Of a DNA stretch of 5,510 nt, positions 1 through 5,510 are shown piece after piece; the stretch's first letter is position 1, and every line of letters starts with the position of its first letter. The position numbers and the translations under genes were made by a program. A model generated the notes under the pieces. It was not told the DNA's origin, searched no databases, and saw only the letters and a list, made by a program, of their open reading frames with translations. Source of the stretch: Deltaproteobacteria bacterium (GTDB lineage Bacteria > Desulfobacterota > Syntrophia > Syntrophales > UBA2210); NCBI GenBank assembly GCA_019314085.1, contig JAFCZZ010000133.1, forward strand, positions 1-5,510, in the 5' to 3' direction.

Positions 1-633
1 GAGGATCCGCTCCTTCTGATAATCCTTCAGGACAAACCAGCACAGGGGGGCCAGCACCATGCCGCCCGAGACAGTCCATACGAGAAGCTTCCTGCCGACC
101 CCGACAAAAACCGCTATGGAACCGAAGAGAACCAACAGAAACATGGCGGTGCCCAGGTCCGGCTGCCGTACTACCATATAAAAAGGTACCCCTACAATGG
201 CAAGGGGAATAAAAACACTCCCAAGATGGTATCCCTTTTGGGCGTTATCATTGAAATACCTCGCCAGGACAATGATCAGTACCAGTTTCATCAGCTCCGA
301 CGGCTGGAAGGAAAATCCCCACAGGACCAGCCACCTCTGTGAACCGTGGGTAATATCCCCGTAAAGGGAAACCAGGAAAAGAAGCGCAATGGAAAGCAGG
401 TAGATGAGATAGGCGTGCCGTATGATAGTGTGATAGTCCACACTGAAGGTGATGATCATCATGACAAGCCCTACCAGGAGACAGTATATCTGTTTTGTAT
501 AGAGAGGCTCTCCCCTCACGTATAGGTTATGACTGGCACTGTAGATGTTCAAAATTCCTATGGCACCTATCAGGAGCACCACCCCCAGAAAGACCCAGTC
601 AAAATTGATCAGCAACCGGCGATCGATCTTCAT
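1..633 (-). CDS. rodA: RodA, SEDS peptidoglycan glycosyltransferase (3' part outside window)
   Basis: RodA (MrdB) is the polytopic inner-membrane glycosyltransferase that polymerises lipid II into glycan strands during elongation, paired with PBP2. The 211 codons present start with MKIDRRLLINFDW and then give several hydrophobic helices, beginning near residues 12-31. SEDS hallmarks are visible: GSQRWL at 97-102, FQPSE at 109-113 and the RQPDLGTA signature at 156-163. The family is usually about 370-380 residues, so a little over half is here. The extracytoplasmic loop carrying the proposed catalytic Asp lies beyond the edge. The ATG overlaps the mrdA stop as ATGA, and GAGAGAGG sits 8 bases upstream, so translation is probably coupled to mrdA. 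FtsW is the paralogue to exclude; position directly after mrdA favours RodA. Confidence 0.95.
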   Translation of the reverse strand, partial: MKIDRRLLINFDWVFLGVVLLIGAIGILNIYSASHNLYVRGEPLYTKQIYCLLVGLVMMIITFSVDYHTIIRHAYLIYLLSIALLFLVSLYGDITHGSQRWLVLWGFSFQPSELMKLVLIIVLARYFNDNAQKGYHLGSVFIPLAIVGVPFYMVVRQPDLGTAMFLLVLFGSIAVFVGVGRKLLVWTVSGGMVLAPLCWFVLKDYQKERIL

Positions 634-2477
634 CTCACGTGCCTCTCTCGCTCAAGCTTGAAGTACCCGTCAATGACCCTGCGCGCGATGGGGGCGGCTG
701 TCGATCCGCCATGGCCTCCATGCTCCACAACAACCACAACGGCTACTGCGGGATCCTTGTAGGGCGCAAAACAGACAAACAGGGCATGGTCCCTGAATCG
801 ATACGGCACCTCATCCTTCTGATCCTCTTCATCCTCCGGGAGGCTTATAACCTGTGCGGTACCTGTCTTTCCGCACACATCCTTTTCCTTTCTCTTCAGT
901 GCCCAGCCCGTGCCGTGGGGTTCATTAACCACTCCCCACAGGGCATACTTCACGATATCGATATTTTTCCTGCTGATGGGAAGCATACCCACCGATTCGG
1001 GTGGAAATTCCCCGACCATGTGCCCATCCGCTGTCTCAATCCTCCTGACAAGTCGCGGCCTGTAAAGGGTCCCCCCATTAGCCAGTGCACAATACGCCCC
1101 GAGCAGCTGGAGAGGCGTGACGAGGGAAAACCCCTGCCCTATGGAGACCGAGGTGGTTTCACCCCTCTGCCAGGGCTCTTTAAATCTTCTCAGTTTCCAT
1201 TCCCTTGTGGGCACCAGACCGTTCATCTCCCCCGGAAGAGATATCCCTGTTCTGGATCCAAAACCAAATTTCTCAGCATATTCCGCCAGTTTGTCAACGC
1301 CAAGCATCTCTCCAAGATGATAAAAATAGACATCGCACGATTCCACGATGGCCCGATGTAGATCCACAGTCCCATGGCCACCCTTTTTCCAGCACCTGAA
1401 GGTTCGGTTTCCCATCTGATAGGTACCGTCACACGATATCTCTGTGTCTTCGGTTATCAGGCCTTCCTCAAGTGCCGCAGCCGCGACAACCAGTTTATAG
1501 GTGGAACCCGGGGGGTACTGCCCCGAAATTGCCCTGTCCTGCAAGGGACACAGGGGATTCGTCGTCAACGCCTTCCAGTTCTCTTCCGAGATCCCACGAT
1601 TGAACAGATTGGGATCAAAGGACGGCCTGCTCACCATTGCTATGACCGCACCACTGCGCGGATCCATAACAATCACCGTCCCGGCCTTCTCCCGGATGGC
1701 ATCCCAGCACACCTTCTGGAGATCGGAATCAATGTTGAGAACAATATTATACCCGGAAACCGGGTCAATTCTTCCCAGTACATCTAGTCTTCTTCCGGCC
1801 GCATCCACCTCCACCTGCTCCCCGCCGCTTTTACCCTTGAGAGCCCCATCCAGATATTTTTCAACCCCGTACTTCCCGACTATGTCGCCTGCCCGATAGG
1901 CGGCAAAACCGCTCCCTTCCAGTTCTAAAGCGCTTATCTCCCCCACATACCCGAGGATGTGGGCCATCATCTTCCCATATATATATTCCCTTACCGGCAC
2001 AACATCGACAATCACGCCGGGCAGATTCAGGGAATTGGTCTCCACCGCCGCCAGTTTATCCCTCCCAATATTCCTGGCGACCCTCACAGGGACAAACGGC
2101 TTCCCGGATTTGAGACGGGCCTTTTCGAAGAAGAGGCCACCCTCCCCCCAATCGCATAGATTCGTCAGTCTGTTCTCAATATCGACTATATCTTTCGTAA
2201 TTTCAGGGACAATTGATATATCAAAAGAGGGCTGATTGTCCACCAGTATATCACCGTGGGTATCTACTATCAGCCCTCTCAGCGGTTTTATCTCCTGGAT
2301 GCGGATCCGGTTGTTTTCAGACCGTTGCCTGAGACTATCCCCCCTGACAATCTGGAGATACCACATCCTGGCAACCAGAATAAAGAAGGCGCACAGGATA
2401 AGCCATGTAACGGCACGGATCTTCTTCCTGAACTTCTTAGGATCATAATTGGCCAGACGATCTCGATTCCCAAACAC
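630..2477 (-). CDS. mrdA: Penicillin-binding protein 2 (elongasome transpeptidase)
   Basis: PBP2 is the class B PBP that cross-links peptidoglycan made by RodA in lateral wall growth. The 615 residues match the family length. In order: a short basic cytoplasmic N-terminus, a signal-anchor helix at about 22-43, a pedestal/dimerisation domain from about 57 to 240 containing RGLIVDTHGDIL (67-78), and the transpeptidase domain from about 265. Active-site motifs are S325-T-Y-K328 (nucleophile Ser325, base Lys328), S380-C-D382 (the SxN box in its usual PBP2 form) and K537-T-G-T540. RFRDHALFVCFAPY and the C-terminal EHGGHGGS are also typical. The start is GTG; GAGG at 2490-2487 lies 9 bases upstream and no ATG occurs in frame before the TM helix. 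The first 35 bases overlap the end of mreD. Cys349, Cys362, His368 and Cys381 may form a metal site (see findings). The name pbpA is also used for this gene. Confidence 0.97.
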   Translation of the reverse strand: MFGNRDRLANYDPKKFRKKIRAVTWLILCAFFILVARMWYLQIVRGDSLRQRSENNRIRIQEIKPLRGLIVDTHGDILVDNQPSFDISIVPEITKDIVDIENRLTNLCDWGEGGLFFEKARLKSGKPFVPVRVARNIGRDKLAAVETNSLNLPGVIVDVVPVREYIYGKMMAHILGYVGEISALELEGSGFAAYRAGDIVGKYGVEKYLDGALKGKSGGEQVEVDAAGRRLDVLGRIDPVSGYNIVLNIDSDLQKVCWDAIREKAGTVIVMDPRSGAVIAMVSRPSFDPNLFNRGISEENWKALTTNPLCPLQDRAISGQYPPGSTYKLVVAAAALEEGLITEDTEISCDGTYQMGNRTFRCWKKGGHGTVDLHRAIVESCDVYFYHLGEMLGVDKLAEYAEKFGFGSRTGISLPGEMNGLVPTREWKLRRFKEPWQRGETTSVSIGQGFSLVTPLQLLGAYCALANGGTLYRPRLVRRIETADGHMVGEFPPESVGMLPISRKNIDIVKYALWGVVNEPHGTGWALKRKEKDVCGKTGTAQVISLPEDEEDQKDEVPYRFRDHALFVCFAPYKDPAVAVVVVVEHGGHGGSTAAPIARRVIDGYFKLERERHVR

Positions 2478-2955
2478 TCAGCAAAACCTCAAGACGACGG
2501 AACAGGGCAAAAAAGGCAGGTGCCAATACACCGGTAACTACAGCCTGGGACAACGAAACGTTAAGTATATCATACAGCACATCCATACCGTATAGCGCCT
2601 TATACATCAATATTATCAGGAACTTTTCGATGAGAATACATACAAACGTAAAGGCCGTGGTGAAGATCACCCCCCCGGCATATACCCTGAATGATACTAC
2701 GTTGGAGATCAGGAATATCAGCATGTAGCTGACCACAAAGAGGCCCGGGACAACACCCGTCATGCAATCCATGAAAAAACCCAGGACAACGGACAGGGCG
2801 CCTCCCCGTGCAATGCCCATGTAAAAGCCTGCATATACAACCAGTATCAGTGATATTTCCGGAGCCATCTTCCCCAGGAAAAATATGTCGAAAACCGATA
2901 TCTGAATCGTGAGCAGGAGCAGGGAAAAGACCGGCAGCAGAAGATAATATATCAT
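2443..2955 (-). CDS. mreD: Rod shape-determining membrane protein MreD
   Basis: MreD is a small polytopic inner-membrane protein that joins MreC and MreB in the elongasome; its exact biochemical role is not settled. This 170-residue protein is almost wholly hydrophobic, with about five to six predicted membrane segments (roughly 4-24, 33-50, 53-68, 70-90, 93-118 and 132-152). It has the family pattern of an early Pro (P32), a Gly-rich YAGFYMGIARGG (41-52) and GFFMDCMTG (59-67), followed by a basic C-terminal tail. Length is typical. The ATG overlaps the mreC stop as ATGA, with GGGGAG 7 bases upstream, and the last 35 bases overlap mrdA, so the three genes look translationally coupled. An ATG 7 bases further upstream (2962) is in another frame and gives no membrane protein. 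Sequence conservation in this family is weak, so context and topology carry much of the call. Confidence 0.93.
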   Translation of the reverse strand: MIYYLLLPVFSLLLLTIQISVFDIFFLGKMAPEISLILVVYAGFYMGIARGGALSVVLGFFMDCMTGVVPGLFVVSYMLIFLISNVVSFRVYAGGVIFTTAFTFVCILIEKFLIILMYKALYGMDVLYDILNVSLSQAVVTGVLAPAFFALFRRLEVLLSVWESRSSGQL

Positions 2956-3779
2956 CGGGCATCTCCCCGTTCCCTCACCAAAACCAGGACCTCTTCCAGT
3001 TTGGCAATGTCAAGTGTCGGATATACCTTGATCCTCTGGAACAGAGCGGCATTTTTCTTCTCAACCTCGGCAACCGTTCCGAGAAGCAGTCCTCTGGGAA
3101 AGACACGGTCAAGGCCCGAAGATATGACCACATCTCCCACCTGGACATCTCCAGACCTCTGGACGTACTTCAGTTCACAGCCGGAGCTACCGGCACCCTG
3201 AAGCACCCCCTGGCACCTGTTTCTCTGGACAAGGGCATCTATATTGCTGTTATAATCCACAAGAAGAAGCACCTTGGACACGTTCCACGAAACTTCTATT
3301 ATTCGTCCGGCCACACCTTCTGCGGCCACCACCGGGGATCCGGCCTCTATCCCGTCAGCGGTACCCTTATTGATCAACACCGTCTGGAATACGGACGCCC
3401 TGTTTCTCCCCACCACCCTGGCAGCAACCGATGGGAACTCGACATCATTCTTCATATTCAGCAGCTTTCGCAGCCTCACCCCTTCAAGAGACATTTCACG
3501 GAGGATATTGACCTCCCGTGTCAAAGACGCGACGGTTCTCTCCAGTTCCCTGTTTTTCTCTTCCAGCCCCACCAGCAGGACATACCGTTTCCATGCCATA
3601 TCGACAGAGCCAAGCGCCGAATTGACGGCATTCCCCAGGGGTACGGCCGCCTCCAGGACGATCTTTTTGAAAAACCCCGTTTTTTCAGATGATTTAAAAT
3701 AAAAGGAAAAACTGATAAGAGAAGCAGCGACGAGGATAAGGGCCACGATAGCCGTGTGCAATTTTTTAGGGGACGCCAT
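2952..3779 (-). CDS. mreC: Rod shape-determining protein MreC
   Basis: MreC is a bitopic periplasmic scaffold that binds PBP2 and is thought to activate the RodA-PBP2 pair. The 275 residues show a basic N-terminus, one TM helix (about 8-28), a charged heptad-like stretch predicted as coiled coil (about 70-108) that would drive dimerisation, and a beta-rich C-terminal domain (about 115-268). Family landmarks include ARVVGR (120-125), INKGTADGI (136-144), DVVISSGLDRVFPRGLLLG (216-234) and the terminal LEEVLVL. Length is ordinary and there is no long C-terminal extension. The ATG has AGAGGG (3791-3786) 6 bases upstream. It lies 112 bases after mreB and overlaps the start of mreD by four bases. 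The first 14 bases are also covered by the hydrophobic reading frame described separately. Confidence 0.96.
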   Translation of the reverse strand: MASPKKLHTAIVALILVAASLISFSFYFKSSEKTGFFKKIVLEAAVPLGNAVNSALGSVDMAWKRYVLLVGLEEKNRELERTVASLTREVNILREMSLEGVRLRKLLNMKNDVEFPSVAARVVGRNRASVFQTVLINKGTADGIEAGSPVVAAEGVAGRIIEVSWNVSKVLLLVDYNSNIDALVQRNRCQGVLQGAGSSGCELKYVQRSGDVQVGDVVISSGLDRVFPRGLLLGTVAEVEKKNAALFQRIKVYPTLDIAKLEEVLVLVRERGDAR

Positions 3780-3891
3780 TTCCTACCCTCTTACGCGCCG
3801 ATATCCATACAACAACATAACTGAAGACTACCAGCAGACAGAAGGCAAGGGTTTCCAAGAAAAAAGAGGCGTAGTCCGTAGTGCTGATCGG
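3766..3891 (-). other. Possible small single-pass membrane peptide frame between mreB and mreC (no canonical start)
   Basis: The mreB-mreC gap is open in the mreB frame right after the mreB TAG, for 41 codons to a TAA inside mreC. The reading has a polar start (ISTTDYASFF), an uncharged run LAFCLLVVFSYVVVWIS at about residues 15-31, then ARKR, which is the layout of a single TM helix with a cytoplasmic C-terminus. It overlaps mreC by 14 bases and contains the mreC ribosome site, as a coupled small gene would. Against it: there is no ATG or GTG in frame, only TTG at 3858-3856 with no Shine-Dalgarno, or ATC at 3888-3886. The strand is T-rich here, which inflates hydrophobicity. I do not recognise a family, and it may be chance. 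Confidence 0.25.
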
Positions 3892-4943
<1,052 letters not shown>

Positions 4944-4947
4944 ATTC

Positions 4948-4965
4948 GTCATGGTCGGTCATGGT
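4948..4965. repeat. Two 8-base direct repeats one helical turn apart at the mreB promoter
   Basis: GTCATGGT occurs at 4948-4955 and again at 4958-4965, a 10-base period. The pair lies between the -10 box and the ribosome site of mreB, over the expected transcription start. Same-face direct repeats at this spot could be an operator for a regulator binding in tandem, but short repeats also arise by chance and I know no regulator with this site. Confidence 0.35.
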
Positions 4966-4993
4966 TTATACAGTATTTCAATAACCTAATCAA
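4965..4993 (-). promoter_or_regulatory. Predicted sigma70-type promoter of the mre operon
   Basis: On the minus strand, a -35 box TTGATT (4993-4988) is followed after exactly 17 bases by a -10 box TATAAA (4970-4965). Transcription would start near 4958, giving an untranslated leader of roughly 28 bases before the mreB TTG. The boxes match 4/6 and 5/6 of the consensus. The surrounding DNA is A/T-rich compared with the genes. It is the only candidate between mreB and the divergent gene that matches well in both boxes. Confidence 0.65.
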
Positions 4994-5004
4994 TTAAAAA
5001 CAAC

Positions 5005-5052
5005 TTCCTGGGACACATCCTGCCGGGCGGCTCCCGCCGAATTCTCCAGGAA
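5005..5052. repeat. Inverted repeat in the divergent intergenic region
   Basis: TTCCTGG (5005-5011) is matched by CCAGGAA (5046-5052), a perfect 7-base inverted repeat with a G/T step inward. The enclosed 34 bases include a second small palindrome, GGCGG-ctc-CCGCC, in a GC-rich patch. No T-run follows on either strand, so it does not look like an intrinsic terminator. It lies upstream of both predicted promoters, so it is more likely a protein site or a chance structure than part of a leader RNA. Another short palindrome, GTCGG-gtg-CCGAC, is at 5099-5111. Confidence 0.3.
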
Positions 5053-5149
5053 AACTATCATCCCCCAGCGGTGCAGTATATCTCCCCGCATCTCAGCCGT
5101 CGGGTGCCGACTATCATTCTCCAAAAAATTATTGCATTTTGAATGGTAC

Positions 5150-5155
5150 TATACT
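5150..5155 (+). promoter_or_regulatory. Possible -10 box of the divergent chaperone gene
   Basis: TATACT matches five of six bases of the sigma70 -10 consensus and lies 42 bases before the ATG at 5198. No good -35 stands at 16-18 bases; TTGCAT at 5132-5137 is only 12 bases away. An activator-dependent or alternative-sigma promoter would fit, but this is a weak call. Transcription from here would start near 5162, so the leader would consist almost wholly of the hairpin at 5165-5195. Confidence 0.25.
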
Positions 5156-5164
5156 ACTAATGCA

Positions 5165-5195
5165 GTTCACTAAATTCGAAAGGCAGAGAGTGAAC
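5165..5195 (+). promoter_or_regulatory. Leader hairpin overlapping the ribosome site of the chaperone gene
   Basis: GTTCACT (5165-5171) pairs perfectly with AGTGAAC (5189-5195), a 7-base stem with a 17-base loop ending two bases before the ATG. The candidate ribosome sites are AAAGG in the loop (5179-5183) and GAGAG at 5186-5190, the latter partly inside the stem. The fold could therefore limit initiation. Whether it forms in vivo is not known. Confidence 0.35.
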
Positions 5196-5197
5196 AT

Positions 5198-5404
5198 ATG
5201 CTCCAACTGATGAGGAAACATGCCAGAAACTGGCTCATGAAGGTTGTGCTCGGTATTATTATCATCGTCTTCGTCTTCTACTTCGGATCCATGCGGGGGC
5301 TTCGGATCCATGCGGGGGAGGCAGCAGACCGAAACCATCGCCATGCTGGACGGCTCACAAATAGCATATGCGTCATTCAGAACCAAGTACGAGAACCTGC
5401 TTGA
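5198..5404 (+). pseudogene. SurA_N/PpiD-like membrane-anchored chaperone, 5' part, frameshifted by a 19-base duplication
   Basis: The ATG follows GAGAG by 7 bases. The first 34 residues start MLQLMRKHARNWLMK and continue as one very hydrophobic helix (about 16-29) ending FGSMRG. That is the cytoplasm/TM anchor typical of PpiD-like SurA N-terminal-domain proteins, which sit on the periplasmic face of the inner membrane and help outer-membrane and periplasmic proteins fold. Codon 34 ends exactly at the last base of the first copy of a 19-base tandem repeat. The second copy shifts the frame, so residues 35-68 are not family-like and end at a TGA at 5402-5404. As written the product is a 68-residue anchor without a chaperone domain. 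The true gene is probably the fusion with the frame at 5310-5510. It is transcribed divergently from mreB. Confidence 0.75.
5281..5318. repeat. Perfect 19-base tandem duplication inside the chaperone gene
   Basis: CTTCGGATCCATGCGGGGG occurs at 5281-5299 and again, without spacer or mismatch, at 5300-5318. Because 19 is not a multiple of three it shifts the frame by one base. Deleting either copy joins FGSMRG directly to RQQTETIAML and gives a continuous reading to the window edge. Confidence 0.97.
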
Positions 5405-5510
5405 CTTCTACCGCCAGCGATACGGCGAGTACCTCACCGATGATCTGATCAAGAAAATTAACCTGAAGCAGCAGGCGTTCGACAGCCTCTTAGGGCAGGC
5501 GATCATCATA
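5310..5510 (+). CDS. SurA_N/PpiD-like periplasmic chaperone, downstream frame (3' end outside window)
   Basis: This frame stays open for 67 codons to the window edge, from an ATG in the second repeat copy. It reads like the helical SurA N-terminal domain: IAMLDGSQIAYASFRTKYEN, then LLDFYRQRYGEYLTDDLIKK and LKQQAFDSLLGQAIII, the pattern of a helix that precedes a PpiC-type rotamase domain in this family. No rotamase domain is within the window, so peptidyl-prolyl isomerase activity cannot be judged. The ATG at 5310 has no clear ribosome site and would lack the membrane anchor, so it is more likely the continuation of the gene starting at 5198 than a separate gene. With one repeat copy removed the joined protein has 98 residues to the edge. 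It could also be named ppiD or surA-like; I give no symbol because the domain content is incomplete. Confidence 0.75.
   Translation, partial: MRGRQQTETIAMLDGSQIAYASFRTKYENLLDFYRQRYGEYLTDDLIKKINLKQQAFDSLLGQAIII

Noticed and set aside
639..1361. A 240-codon open frame on the plus strand opposite mrdA
   Set aside because: It is antisense to the PBP2 transpeptidase domain, shows no recognisable domain, and the opposite frame carries all the catalytic motifs.
2443..2477. The 35-base mreD/mrdA overlap as a sign of a wrong mrdA start
   Set aside because: The GTG has a GAGG 9 bases upstream, no ATG follows before the membrane anchor, and the resulting N-terminus and length are normal for PBP2.
2600..2962. 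An alternative 120-codon frame starting at an ATG 7 bases before mreD
   Set aside because: It is out of frame with mreD, rich in Pro/His/Cys/Gly with no membrane pattern, and overlaps a clear MreD reading.
5021..5040. GC-rich palindrome as an intrinsic terminator
   Set aside because: The stem is only five bases and no T-run follows on either strand; it lies upstream of both divergent genes, where no terminator is needed.
5129..5386. An 85-codon minus-strand frame with an acidic EDEDDDNN run across the divergent region
   Set aside because: It is the antisense of the chaperone TM segment (Ile/Val codons read backwards give Asp/Asn/Glu) and spans the likely promoter and leader of that gene.

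Overview
The window holds most of a bacterial cell-elongation (Mre/Rod) operon on the minus strand. Its order of transcription is mreB, mreC, mreD, mrdA (PBP2), rodA. A divergently transcribed gene for a membrane-anchored SurA_N/PpiD-type periplasmic chaperone starts at the right-hand edge. The gene order, the protein style and the chaperone's N-terminus (short basic stretch, one TM helix, then a SurA-like helical domain) fit a Gram-negative of the former Deltaproteobacteria (Desulfobacterota, Syntrophales-like). That placement is an inference from memory of family sequences, not from a search.

Layout: rodA runs off the left edge, with its first 211 codons present at 633-1. mrdA (2477-630), mreD (2955-2443), mreC (3779-2952) and mreB (4929-3892) lie upstream of it in one tight unit. 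The mreC/mreD and mrdA/rodA junctions are 4-base ATGA overlaps, and mreD/mrdA overlap by 35 bases. The only gap is 112 bases between mreB and mreC. mreB starts with TTG behind a full AGGAGG, and mrdA starts with GTG. A well-formed sigma70-type promoter (TTGATT, 17 bases, TATAAA) lies just upstream of mreB. The divergent intergenic region (4930-5197) also holds several inverted and direct repeats.

Together the minus-strand genes build the elongasome. MreB filaments organise the machine, MreC and MreD link it across the inner membrane, RodA polymerises glycan and PBP2 cross-links it. The divergent gene would supply a periplasmic folding factor.

Three things stand out. A perfect 19-base tandem duplication (5281-5318) breaks the chaperone gene, and removing one copy restores a continuous family-like protein. 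The mreB-mreC gap carries an in-frame, stop-free 41-codon stretch that reads as a single-pass membrane peptide but has no ATG, GTG or other well-supported start. PBP2 carries a Cys/Cys/His/Cys set placed like the zinc site known in some PBP2 proteins. The rest is a conventional mre operon, and I see no evidence of mobile elements, CRISPR or RNA genes.
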